A stretch of DNA of 64,000 nt from JACMLD01 sp044227095 (GTDB taxonomy: Bacteria; Bacteroidota; Bacteroidia; Chitinophagales; Chitinophagaceae). Shown here in pieces: positions 55,934 to 64,000 of the stretch. The notes below the pieces were generated by a model. It had not been told where the DNA came from, did not search any database, and was given only the letters and a program-made list of their open reading frames with translations. Within the stretch, counting starts at the first letter, position 1. Each line of letters opens with the position of its first letter. The DNA lies in assembly GCA_044227095.1 (NCBI GenBank), contig JBGAFV010000001.1:3968001-4032000 (forward strand). The letters run 5' to 3'. Made by a program: the position numbers and the translations under genes.

Positions 55934-56064
55934 AAACACAAGCTGTGAGAACTGACTAATACAATGGAACGCAGATTTTCATGATTGTTATGCTGATAAA
56001 TGTGCAAATCCTATCAATCCTATGACTCCTGAATCAGGCAATAGACATCAGACATTAAATAGCT

Positions 56065-58524
56065 ATGCTAAAAAATTATTTCACAGCAGCGTTCAGAAAT
56101 TTCAGGCGCAATGCTTTTTTCTCAAGCATTAATGTGCTGGGCCTTGCCATTGGCATTAGCGCAGCGCTGGTTATTTTCTTAATTGGTCATTACGAATTTA
56201 GTTACGACAATTTTGAAAATGATAAAGACTGCATTTATCGTGTGGTGATGAATGCTAAATTCAACGGCACAGAAGGATATAGCGCAGCAGTACAAGCACC
56301 ATTGGCAAATGCTGTGGCTCATGAAATGTCTGGTATAGAAGCTACTGTTCCTTCTATGACTTTCCAGGGCGATGGCACTGCAAAAGTTACCATTGAAAGA
56401 GAAAATGCAAATGCAGTTGAATATAAAAAACAGGGCGACATTATATTTACAAATCCGGATTATTTTAAGTTGCTTTCCTTTACATGGATTGCAGGTTCGC
56501 AGGAAGTTGCTTTAAAAGATCCTTTTTCTATTGTGCTAACAGAAAGTCGCGCCAACCAATATTTTCCCGGTATTGCTCTAACTGATCTTCCTGGTAAAAA
56601 AGTTATTTACAACGATACCATGACGGTTTATGTACGTGGTGTTGTAAAAGATTTAAATGAACATACCAGTTTTACGGCACAGGAATTTATTTCTTATGCT
56701 ACCATTGCAAAGACAAACTTGCAGTATAATTTCATGATGGATAAATGGGACGACTGGATGGCTTATTGTCAACTGTATGTAAAACTTGCAAAAGGTGCTA
56801 CTGCGCAGGCTGAAGAAGCGCAATTAAAAACTATTTTAAATAAATACAATGCAGCTGCAAATAAAGACGCTAATAATAGCATGGCATTTAAGCTGCAACC
56901 ATTAAGTGATCTTCATTTTAACGCAACATACAATGCATTTGGCCAGCGTGTAGCCAGCAAAAAAACATTGTATGGCTTATTGGCTATCGGTGCATTTCTT
57001 TTATTACTTGGATGCATCAATTTTATTAATCTTACAACAGCACAGGCTGCACGTAGGGCAAAAGAAATTGGCATTCGTAAAACAATGGGCAGTTCAAAAC
57101 CACAATTAATTGCGCAGTTTTTAGGCGAAACACTTTTTATAACATCGGTAGCAACACTGCTTTCTGTTGCGTTAACGCCATTGCTGCTAAACATGTTTAA
57201 AAATTTTACACCGCCCGGTCTTCATTTTGATTTGCTAAACGAACCATCCATTTTTATATTTCTTTTGTTGCTGGTAGTAACAGTTAGCTTTTTGTCTGGC
57301 CTCTACCCTGCTATGGTTTTATCTGGCTATAAACCTGTAGCTGTTTTAAAAAACCAATCTTTTTCTAATGCAGGTACCAGCCGCAGTGCATGGGTAAGAA
57401 AAACATTAACCGTATCTCAATTTGTAATTGCACAGTTTTTTGTTATTGCTACATTAATGGTAAGCAAGCAAATTAATTATTCCATCAATTCAGATCTTGG
57501 GTTTAATAGAGAAGCGGTTGTTACAATAGAATTGCCACGAGATACGGTAAAGACACATCCTGTGCAATTATTGCAATCAATAAAATCAATTTCGGGTGTA
57601 GCGGTTTCCAGTACAGGCTTTATGGCGCCGGCAGATGGTGGTGCTGCATTTACAAATATTATGTATGATAATGGCAAGGAACTGGTAAAGCCGGATGTAA
57701 ATGTGCAAATACGTTTTGGCAATCCTGAATATTTAAAAGTATACCAGCTTGCCCTGGTAGCAGGAAGAAATGTTTTGCCAAGTGATACAATGCGTGAAGT
57801 ATTGATAAACGAAACATTTGCAAGAGCAATCGGTTTTAAAAATCCGTTGCAGGCACTGGGCATTAATTTAAAAATGAACCGCAAAACCGTTCCTGTTGTT
57901 GGTGTGTTGAAAGATTTTCATGATGTATCTATGCGTGGTGCAATCAACGCAATGGTTTTTAGTGGCGCAAATGGACAAACGCTGCATATAAAATTGCAGC
58001 CCAATACTACAGGTGCTATCAATTGGAAGAACACACTGGCGCAAATAGAAAACAAGTACAAAGCCATATACCCGGCAGAAGCGTTTAGTTATAAATTTAT
58101 GGATGAAACTATTGCTAAATTATACGAGAGTGAACAACATACAGCCAGTCTTTTAAGTTGGGCAACAGGGCTTACTATTTTAATCAGCTGCCTCGGTTTA
58201 TTGGGATTGGTTATTTACACAACACATACAAGAACCAAAGAGATCGGCATTCGTAAAATTCTCGGTGCATCGGTTACCAATATCATTTCTATTTTATCGA
58301 AAGACTTTGTAATGCTGGTGTTGCTGGCATTTGTTATTGCTGCGCCATTGGCGTACTGGGCTACAGATAAATGGCTGCAGGATTATGTATACCGTACGAA
58401 TATGAGCTGGTGGATTTTTGCGATTAGCGGATTATTGATGCTGCTGGCAGCTATTATTACACTGAGTATTCAAACGGTTAAAACTGCTATGAGCAACCCG
58501 GTGGAGAGTTTGAGAACAGAGTAA
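56065..58524 (+). CDS. ABC permease, MacB/FtsX type (P10)
   Basis: 819 residues, the longest and most divergent member. The first periplasmic domain is enlarged (NAKFNGTEGYSAAVQAPL, then an extended acidic region). FtsX 1 is GCINFINLTTAQAARRAKEIGIRKTMGS, with Gln-Ala-Ala where others have Arg-Ser. FtsX 2 is RTKEIGIRKILGASV, and the end is NPVESLRTE (Glu for Lys). It is the only array member with its own putative dyad plus -24/-12 promoter, which suggests independent expression. Confidence 0.92.
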   Translation: MLKNYFTAAFRNFRRNAFFSSINVLGLAIGISAALVIFLIGHYEFSYDNFENDKDCIYRVVMNAKFNGTEGYSAAVQAPLANAVAHEMSGIEATVPSMTFQGDGTAKVTIERENANAVEYKKQGDIIFTNPDYFKLLSFTWIAGSQEVALKDPFSIVLTESRANQYFPGIALTDLPGKKVIYNDTMTVYVRGVVKDLNEHTSFTAQEFISYATIAKTNLQYNFMMDKWDDWMAYCQLYVKLAKGATAQAEEAQLKTILNKYNAAANKDANNSMAFKLQPLSDLHFNATYNAFGQRVASKKTLYGLLAIGAFLLLLGCINFINLTTAQAARRAKEIGIRKTMGSSKPQLIAQFLGETLFITSVATLLSVALTPLLLNMFKNFTPPGLHFDLLNEPSIFIFLLLLVVTVSFLSGLYPAMVLSGYKPVAVLKNQSFSNAGTSRSAWVRKTLTVSQFVIAQFFVIATLMVSKQINYSINSDLGFNREAVVTIELPRDTVKTHPVQLLQSIKSISGVAVSSTGFMAPADGGAAFTNIMYDNGKELVKPDVNVQIRFGNPEYLKVYQLALVAGRNVLPSDTMREVLINETFARAIGFKNPLQALGINLKMNRKTVPVVGVLKDFHDVSMRGAINAMVFSGANGQTLHIKLQPNTTGAINWKNTLAQIENKYKAIYPAEAFSYKFMDETIAKLYESEQHTASLLSWATGLTILISCLGLLGLVIYTTHTRTKEIGIRKILGASVTNIISILSKDFVMLVLLAFVIAAPLAYWATDKWLQDYVYRTNMSWWIFAISGLLMLLAAIITLSIQTVKTAMSNPVESLRTE

Positions 58525-58571
58525 TTAGGAATTAGGAATTAGGAATTAGGAATTAGGAATTAGGAATTAGG
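58523..58571 (+). repeat. 7-bp tandem repeat array, 7 units
   Basis: Seven AATTAGG units beginning at the P10 stop codon. Confidence 0.8.
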
Positions 58572-58573
58572 AA

Positions 58574-58790
58574 TTGATTTTCGGTGATGCAAAGTATGTT
58601 ATTATTTAACGCAAGCCCTGAAAGGGCGTAGTATAAATAGCCACGGGTGAAACCCGTGGCGGAAAATGAATATAAAGCCCAACCCTGAAGGGGTTGAATA
58701 ACGATGAGCAATGAACAACAGTTGAAGTGAGTGACACAACGATGATGCCCATAGAACAAATGCTGGTCTCAAAAAAAATAAAATAAAAAG
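58574..58790 (+). repeat. Triple-hairpin intergenic repeat, copy 5
   Basis: Hairpin 1 GCCCTGAAAGGGC (58615-58627); hairpin 2 CCACGGGTGAAACCCGTGG (58641-58659); hairpin 3 CAACCCTGAAGGGGTTG (58680-58696); right end GTGAGTGACACAACGATG at about 58727-58744. Its right half is almost identical to copy 2, while its left part (TTTTCGGTGATGC) matches copy 4. Confidence 0.8.
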
Positions 58791-58889
58791 CGAAGATTTT
58801 TGTAACAATTGGAAAGATTGCCCGTCACTAGATTTGATTACAACAATGCAATCACCATTCATAACATCTGAACTTAAAAATTACTAAAA

Positions 58890-59927
58890 ATGAAAAAATA
58901 TCTGAGCACCTTATTATTGGGAAGTATTTGTTTGGCAGCAACGGCGCAAGACGCTTCCAGGGAACCTTATATGGTAAAATCGCTGACAAGCGAGGGCATT
59001 CAAAATGTAAATGTAGAAACAACCGGCGGCAATATTTCTGTAGCTGGTGCAGATGCCAATCCACGTATTGAAGTGTATATATGGGCAAGCAATGGTCGTG
59101 ATAAAAATTTATCTAAAGACGAAATTAAAAAAAGACTGGAAGAAGATTATGATCTGAATGTATCAACCAGCAATCATAAATTAACAGCTATTGCAAAACC
59201 AAAACACAATATCCACGATTGGAATAATCATGGTCTCAGCATTTCCTTCAAAGTATATGTGCCACAAAATGTTTCAACAGATTTGCGCACCAGCGGCGGC
59301 AATATTAGTCTTAGTACATTAACAGGTACACAAGATTTTACTACCAGTGGCGGCAACCTTAATATAGAACATTTGAAAGGACATGTAAAAGGACGCACTT
59401 CAGGCGGAAATATTAACCTTAGCGATTTGCAGGATGATATTGATCTTTCTACAAGCGGTGGTAATATAAAAGCAGACAATACTAATGGTACAATACGATT
59501 AACGACATCTGGTGGCTCATTGGTATTAAAAAGTTTGAAAGGAAACATAAAGGCCAGCACAAGTGGTGGCAATGTAACAGCAGATGGTATTACAGGTGAT
59601 TTGTCTGCACATACTTCTGGTGGAAACGTGCATATGGATGATTTGGCATGCAGTCTTGAAACATCTACTAGTGGCGGCAATATTGATGTGAGTTTTAAAT
59701 CACTGGGCAAATATGTGAAGATTAGCAACTCTGGTGGACATATAGATTTAGAAATTCCAAATGGACAGGGAATGGATTTGAAGCTAACAGCAGATCGTGT
59801 AAATGCAACTGCATTATCTGGTTTTAAAGGCGATATCAAAAAAGATCGCATTGAAGGATCATTAAACGGTGGTGGCATACCAGTTAATGTTAGTGGCGGA
59901 AGCAGTATTAACCTGACCTTGAAATAG
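58890..59927 (+). CDS. Secreted DUF4097-type beta-strand repeat protein
   Basis: 345 residues with a signal peptide (~1-19, ending ATAQ). From ~45 to the end it is a beta-solenoid built on a repeated T-S-G-G-N/S word (at least nine copies, e.g. LRTSGGNISLSTLTG), spaced about 20 residues, as in DUF4097/DUF4098 proteins. Such proteins are exported, and in Bacteroidota often lie near anti-sigma factors; the function is not known. It is followed by a strong terminator, so it is a single-gene unit. Confidence 0.8.
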   Translation: MKKYLSTLLLGSICLAATAQDASREPYMVKSLTSEGIQNVNVETTGGNISVAGADANPRIEVYIWASNGRDKNLSKDEIKKRLEEDYDLNVSTSNHKLTAIAKPKHNIHDWNNHGLSISFKVYVPQNVSTDLRTSGGNISLSTLTGTQDFTTSGGNLNIEHLKGHVKGRTSGGNINLSDLQDDIDLSTSGGNIKADNTNGTIRLTTSGGSLVLKSLKGNIKASTSGGNVTADGITGDLSAHTSGGNVHMDDLACSLETSTSGGNIDVSFKSLGKYVKISNSGGHIDLEIPNGQGMDLKLTADRVNATALSGFKGDIKKDRIEGSLNGGGIPVNVSGGSSINLTLK

Positions 59928-59949
59928 CAAACTGTTTTGCAAAGCAGCA

Positions 59950-59979
59950 ACGCCGGCTCACTACCGGCGTTTGTTTTTA
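59950..59979 (+). terminator. Rho-independent terminator after the DUF4097 gene
   Basis: Perfect 7-bp GC-rich stem ACGCCGG / CCGGCGT with a 7-base loop, followed by a T-rich tail (TTTGTTTTTATT). It lies 22 bp past the stop codon. Confidence 0.85.
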
Positions 59980-59993
59980 TTGTTTGTAATGGT

Positions 59994-60031
59994 TGTATCA
60001 AAAACGTACAGCGAGTGTCCGAAAACGAACC
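59994..60031 (+). promoter_or_regulatory. Tandem activator-binding dyads upstream of the Pro/Ala-rich protein gene
   Basis: TGTATCAAAAACGTACA (59994-60010) is identical to the 17-mer before P1. After five bases comes TGTCCG-N4-CGAACC (60016-60031). The two CGnAC half-sites are 21 bp apart. The proximal centre (60023.5) is 63-64 bp upstream of the GG at 60087. Confidence 0.6.
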
Positions 60032-60085
60032 GATTCGTATGTCATTTATAGAACCACTTAACTGTTAATCAATAGTTTTAAATAA

Positions 60086-60100
60086 AGGCATAGTCTTGGT
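60086..60100 (+). promoter_or_regulatory. Weak -24/-12-like element for the Pro/Ala-rich protein gene
   Basis: AGGCATAGTCTTGGT has GGCAT and TTGG but lacks the GC pair at -12; TTG stands four bases after GGCAT, as in the P1 promoter. Support is mainly its fixed distance from the upstream dyad. Confidence 0.35.
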
Positions 60101-60149
60101 CGAATAAAATCCTGAACCACTGTTTTGATCAACTCAAAAACAAATTGTT

Positions 60150-60728
60150 ATGAAACCTGCACTTTTTGCTATCGCTTTTTTTATTTGTGTTACTGCCTTT
60201 TCACAGGAGAAAAATGTATCCATTAGCCATTCTATAAACGATAATGGTAAAACACTTTCCATAAAAGTAAAAGGAACGGTAGATGGCAAGCCTATTGATT
60301 ACAACAGAACTTTTGATGTGAGCGAAATGAGTAAAGACCAAAGAGATGCTTTAAAAGAAAGAGTGTATGATAGTCTTGGTTTGCCCTCTCCTGTTGCACC
60401 GCTGGCGCCAATTGCACCAATTGCACCAATAGCCCCGCAAGCCCCGCTTGTATTAACTGCACCTGCGGCACCTGGCCCTCCAACAGTTTCATCCAAAGGA
60501 GAATATTCAGAAATGTATGCAATTGGTGGGGATCATCCATACACTAAGGAAATAAAGTACAATCCAAAAACAGGTATGCTCTATATGAAATACCGTTTTA
60601 TAAAAAATGGTGAAGAAGTGACTGTAGAAAAATCTGTAGATGCAAAAAATAAATCCAAAGAGGACCGTGATGAGATTATAAAAAAATATGAAAAAGAAAT
60701 AGGTGTAGCACAACCGGAAATGATATGA
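60150..60728 (+). CDS. Small secreted protein with Pro/Ala-rich linker
   Basis: 192 residues with a signal peptide (~1-18, ending AFSQ). The N-terminal part (~20-85) is short beta/alpha sequence (VSISHSINDNGKTLSIKVKGTVDGKPIDYNRTFDV). A Pro/Ala linker follows (~90-118, repeats of APIAP), then a charged C-terminal region. No family is recognised. It has its own terminator-bounded promoter region with the dyads described above, which places it among the putative targets of the NtrC-type regulator. It ends 181 bp before P11. Confidence 0.7.
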   Translation: MKPALFAIAFFICVTAFSQEKNVSISHSINDNGKTLSIKVKGTVDGKPIDYNRTFDVSEMSKDQRDALKERVYDSLGLPSPVAPLAPIAPIAPIAPQAPLVLTAPAAPGPPTVSSKGEYSEMYAIGGDHPYTKEIKYNPKTGMLYMKYRFIKNGEEVTVEKSVDAKNKSKEDRDEIIKKYEKEIGVAQPEMI

Positions 60729-60909
60729 AGTTATTAGCTGCAAGCTGTTAGTTGCAAGCTTTTAGTAACCACAGCGCCACGTTGAACACAAAGCTGCACA
60801 AAAGAATTGTCACTGTATATCTCTCTGTTCTTTGTGCCTCCGTGGTTAAGAAAAATTTCGATGTAAAGTCTTTTGAAATGAATGCGGGAAAGAAAAAAAA
60901 TCATAAGGT
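60729..60909. repeat. AGCT and CACAGCGCC/CCTCCGTGG repeats before P11
   Basis: AGCTGCAAGCTGTTAG words (60728-60765) are followed by an inverted pair with arms AACCACAGCGCCACG (about 60768) and GTGCCTCCGTGGTT (about 60834), the same family as after P7 and P8. Confidence 0.6.
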
Positions 60910-63294
60910 ATGATAAAAAACTATTTCAAAACTGCGTTCAGAAATTTTAAAGCCAATAAGACCTATAGCATGCTTAATATCTTTGGCCTGGCCATTGGTA
61001 TTGCCTGCGCAGGCCTTATTTTTTTATGGGTAGAAGATGAAATTACTTTTGACAATGTGAACCTGAAAAAAGACAGGATTGCAGAAGTAAAAGTGAATTT
61101 AAAATTTTCAGACAATCTATTTACAATGGGTTCTACCCCGCGTCCGCTGGCAGCTACATTAAAAAATGAAATACCCGGTATTGTAAATGCAGCACGTGTT
61201 TCTGATAGAAGCCAACGCTCTCTCTTTAGCTTTAATGATAAATCTTTGTACGCTGCTGGCCTTTATGCTGATCCGGCATTGTTCAGCATGTTTACACTGA
61301 ACTTTGTAAAGGGCAATGCAGAACAGGTCTTTCAGGAAAAATATTCTATTCTGCTTACAGAAACTGCAGTAAAGAAATTTTTTGGAAATGAAACAGATGT
61401 GTTGGGCAGAACATTAAAGCTGGATAACCAGCAGAATTTTTTAATTACAGGCGTAATAAAAGATCTGCCGCAAAATTCCACATTGCAATTTGAATGGCTG
61501 GCACCGTATGAAGCGTCGCCATATTATGAGACGTCTCAAACCTGGGATGGTTATGGGCCATATACTTATGTAGAATTAGGAAAAGAAGCAGATATAGCCA
61601 GCATCAATAAGAACATTAAACAGCTTATTCAAAAGAAAAAACCCGGTGAACAAAGTGAAATATTTTTATTTCCTATGAAGGACTGGCGGTTGTATGATGA
61701 GTTTGCCAACGGAAAACAAACCGGCAGCGGCCTTATTAAACAAGTATGGCTGCTTTCTGCCATTGCATGGATCCTACTTGTAATTGCCTGTATCAATTTT
61801 ATGAACCTGGCTACTGCTAATAGTATGAAGAGGGCAAAGGAAGTAGGTGTGCGCAAAGTGTTGGGTGTTCATCGGAAAGGGTTGGTTGCACAATTTATGT
61901 GTGAAGCGTTCTTTATGTCGGTACTGGCAACTATTTCAGCCGTTTTGATTATTGCGCTTGCATTGCCGGCCTTTAATGCATTAATGGAAAAGCAACTGGT
62001 GCTGCATATAACCAATCCTATACATATTGCTGCATTGCTTGTCATTACGATTGTCTGCGGATTTATTGCAGGCAGTTATCCGTCGTTGTATTTGTCATCT
62101 TTCAATCCAATAAAAGTTTTAAAAGGGTTAAAGTTTACAACTGGCAGTGCACCATTAATAAGAAAAGGCCTGGTTGTAGTTCAGTTTACAGTTTCCATTG
62201 TATTTATCATCAGCACAATTGTAGTTTACCTGCAAATACAGCATGTAAAAAACAGGGAACTTGGTTTTAATAAAAATAATCTTGTGGAAATAGACATGCG
62301 TCATAATTTTTCTAATGAATTTCTGGTTATTCAACAAGATCTTTTGCATACAGGTGTTGTAGAGAATATGGCATCGTCTGACCATGTAACAATTTACGGC
62401 GGCAATAGTGATGATCGATTTAAATGGCGTGGTAAACCCGAAAACAACGAAGTAGGCATTTGTTTCAGAAATGTTAGTGCAGCGTTTATTGCTACTTCCG
62501 GCATGAAAATAATTGAAGGAAGAGATTTTACAACAGATACTGCTTATGAAAGCAGGAACGTCATTATTACGGCATCTATGGCTAAAATGATGGGTAATGA
62601 AAGTGCTATTGGCAAAGTAATTCAATCGCCACGCGGTAACCCGAAAGGTGTTTTTACCGATGTAACAGTGATTGGTGTGGTGCAGGATTATGTGTTTGGA
62701 AATATGTATGGACAATCCAGCCCTGTAATATTTTTTTGTAAACCACCCAAAGACGATAAACTTTTGTATGTAAGGCTGAAGCCACAAGCAAGGGCAGATG
62801 AAGCCATCGCAAAAATTCACGCAGTAATGAAGAAAAATAATCCAGTTTATCCGCTGGAATACAAGTTTGTTGATGAACAATTCAATAAAATGTTTTCCAG
62901 CGAAATGAAGGTAAGCACTATCTCGGCCATATTTGCCGGGCTAACCATTACTATTTGCTGCATGGGACTATTGGGACTTGCCGCATACACGGCAGAGCGC
63001 AGAACAAAAGAAATAGGAATAAGAAAAGTATTGGGGGCAAGTGTAAGCGGAGTAACTGCATTGCTGTCGAAAGATTTTTTACAATTGGTTGTTATTGCCT
63101 GCGTGCTTGCATTTCCCATAGCCTGGTGGATGATGCATAGCTGGTTACAAAGTTATAATTACCACATAAGCATAAGCTGGTGGATTTTTTTATTAGCAGG
63201 AGCAATAGCATTGCTTATAGCATTTGCTACTGTAAGCTACCAGGCCATAAAAGCTGCAGTGGCTAACCCGGTGAAGAGTTTGAGAATGGAGTAG
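60910..63294 (+). CDS. ABC permease, MacB/FtsX type (P11)
   Basis: 794 residues. N-terminus MIKNYFKTAFRNFKANKTYSM; LAIGIACAGLIFLWVEDEITFD. FtsX 1 is ACINFMNLATANSMKRAKEVGVRKVLGV, with Asn-Ser in place of Arg-Ser. FtsX 2 is RTKEIGIRKVLGASV; the end is NPVKSLRME (Met for Thr). Grouped with P1, P2 and P7 by style. It follows the Pro/Ala-rich gene and might be read from the same promoter. Confidence 0.92.
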   Translation: MIKNYFKTAFRNFKANKTYSMLNIFGLAIGIACAGLIFLWVEDEITFDNVNLKKDRIAEVKVNLKFSDNLFTMGSTPRPLAATLKNEIPGIVNAARVSDRSQRSLFSFNDKSLYAAGLYADPALFSMFTLNFVKGNAEQVFQEKYSILLTETAVKKFFGNETDVLGRTLKLDNQQNFLITGVIKDLPQNSTLQFEWLAPYEASPYYETSQTWDGYGPYTYVELGKEADIASINKNIKQLIQKKKPGEQSEIFLFPMKDWRLYDEFANGKQTGSGLIKQVWLLSAIAWILLVIACINFMNLATANSMKRAKEVGVRKVLGVHRKGLVAQFMCEAFFMSVLATISAVLIIALALPAFNALMEKQLVLHITNPIHIAALLVITIVCGFIAGSYPSLYLSSFNPIKVLKGLKFTTGSAPLIRKGLVVVQFTVSIVFIISTIVVYLQIQHVKNRELGFNKNNLVEIDMRHNFSNEFLVIQQDLLHTGVVENMASSDHVTIYGGNSDDRFKWRGKPENNEVGICFRNVSAAFIATSGMKIIEGRDFTTDTAYESRNVIITASMAKMMGNESAIGKVIQSPRGNPKGVFTDVTVIGVVQDYVFGNMYGQSSPVIFFCKPPKDDKLLYVRLKPQARADEAIAKIHAVMKKNNPVYPLEYKFVDEQFNKMFSSEMKVSTISAIFAGLTITICCMGLLGLAAYTAERRTKEIGIRKVLGASVSGVTALLSKDFLQLVVIACVLAFPIAWWMMHSWLQSYNYHISISWWIFLLAGAIALLIAFATVSYQAIKAAVANPVKSLRME

Positions 63295-63464
63295 GAAAAG
63301 CTACAAGCTATTAGCTGCTAGCTGTAAGCTCTTAGAAGGCCAAACTCTTTAACTCTGTGAAAAAACTTTGATGACTCTGTGGTAAGGAACAGAGACAAAG
63401 TGAACACAGATATAGAACAAAGAATCTTAGTAATCTTTTAATTACATAAACCCTGCTTCAGACA
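63295..63464. repeat. AGCT and ACTCTGTG simple repeats before P12
   Basis: AGCTATTAGCTGCTAGCTG words (63299-63335) and CTCTGTG/ACAGAG words (63349-63400) fill the gap. No promoter element of either type was seen. Confidence 0.5.
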
Positions 63465-64000
63465 ATGATAAAAAACTATTTTAAAACCGCCTGGCGCAAT
63501 CTTATTAAAAACAAGATGCATGCTGCTATTAATATTGCAGGCCTTTCTGTAGGCATGACAGTAGCAGTATTAATTGGACTCTGGATTAACGATGAATTGA
63601 GCTACAATAAAAAGTTTGCTAATTATGATAGGCTTGGACAGCTCTATCAGTTTGTAAGTTTTACCAGCGAAAAATCTACTTATGGTGTTGTGCCTATACC
63701 ATTGGCAGATGAAATACGCAATAAATATCCTGAGTTTAAGTATGTGAGCGTATCAACGGAAAAAACACCCATTCTTTCCGTAGGTGAAAAGAAACTGGCT
63801 GAAAGAGGAAATTATGTTGAGCCGGTATTTACAGAAATGCTTTCCTTAAAAATGCTGGCAGGTAATCGTAACGGTTTAGCTGATATTAATTCGATCCTTC
63901 TCTCCTCCACTCTTGCAAAAAACTTTTTTGGTAACGAAGATCCATTAGGCAAACTTATACAGATTGATAACAAAACCTCAGTAAAAGTTGCCGGTGTATA
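63465..64000 (+). CDS. ABC permease, MacB/FtsX type (P12), cut by the window edge
   Basis: The first 178 residues are present from the ATG at 63465; the frame is open to the last base. N-terminus MIKNYFKTAWRNLIKNKMH, followed by GLSVGMTVAVLIGLWINDELSYN. The periplasmic part has SVGEKKLAERGNYVEP and SLKMLAGNRNGLADINSILLSSTLAKNFFGNEDPLGKL, matching P5 and P8 closely (third member of that subgroup). The rest of the gene lies beyond the window, so the array probably continues. Confidence 0.88.
   Translation, partial: MIKNYFKTAWRNLIKNKMHAAINIAGLSVGMTVAVLIGLWINDELSYNKKFANYDRLGQLYQFVSFTSEKSTYGVVPIPLADEIRNKYPEFKYVSVSTEKTPILSVGEKKLAERGNYVEPVFTEMLSLKMLAGNRNGLADINSILLSSTLAKNFFGNEDPLGKLIQIDNKTSVKVAGV

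Noticed and set aside
38110..58790. Insertion sequences between permeases
   Set aside because: No transposase frame is present in any gap; only short repeats with hairpins and partial inverted ends remain.
58800..58830. A -24/-12 element before the DUF4097 gene (TTGGAAAGATTGCC)
   Set aside because: GG and GC are separated by only seven bases and no dyad lies 60-66 bp upstream.
62155..62880. A 241-residue minus-strand open frame inside P11
   Set aside because: It is antisense to conserved permease sequence and has a composition rich in Tyr, Cys and His, typical of a shadow frame.
33054..64000. Permeases as MacB fusion proteins with built-in ATPase
   Set aside because: None has Walker A, signature or Walker B motifs; all start with the first transmembrane helix.

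Overview
The window is about 64 kb of AT-rich DNA from a member of the Bacteroidota, most probably the family Chitinophagaceae. This rests on protein style (DUF3857/transglutaminase proteins, MORN-variant and DUF4097 proteins, tandem MacB/FtsX permeases of about 800 residues), on near-absence of Shine-Dalgarno sequences, on TAnnTTTG-type promoter elements, and on intergenic repeats typical of such genomes. No rRNA, tRNA, CRISPR, transposase or phage gene was seen.

Left part (1-20 kb), mixed housekeeping and accessory genes. A small membrane protein; a secreted putative glycoside hydrolase with a methyltransferase; a HEAT-like protein; one isolated ABC permease (P1, 4582-6951); a minus-strand block of TPR-AAA+ ATPase, TPR membrane protein and NDH-2; serA; a serine hydrolase lipoprotein; bifunctional nnr; an orphan NUMOD4/HNH protein; murB; an NAD(P)-binding protein; and a secreted beta-helix protein.

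Middle part (20-33 kb). A three-gene operon encodes a giant TPR/MORN-variant secreted protein and two DUF3857 proteins, the second lacking its transglutaminase cysteine. It converges on a histidine kinase and an NtrC-type response regulator. That pair is divergent from an efflux operon: HlyD-like adaptor, small secreted protein, ABC ATPase, then permeases.

Right part (33-64 kb). A plus-strand array holds eleven paralogous eight-helix MacB/FtsX permeases (P2-P12, the last cut by the window edge). It is interrupted only by an esterase-PA14 protein, a DUF4097 protein and a small Pro/Ala-rich secreted protein. Only one ABC ATPase gene lies in the window, against twelve permeases. Gaps carry a ~200-bp repeat with three hairpins (one covarying), variable 7-bp tandem repeats, a nested 31-bp palindrome and other dispersed repeats.

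Most notable reading: four promoters (P1, the efflux operon, P10, and the Pro/Ala-rich protein gene) share one layout. A dyad of the form TGTnnS-N4/5-CGnACn is centred 62-64 bp upstream of the GG of a -24/-12-like (sigma-54) element. The adjacent NtrC-type regulator is the obvious candidate to bind it. This suggests a sigma-54 envelope-stress or efflux regulon linking the two-component system, the efflux operon and scattered permeases. The layout is seen in the sequence; the regulator-target link is inference.
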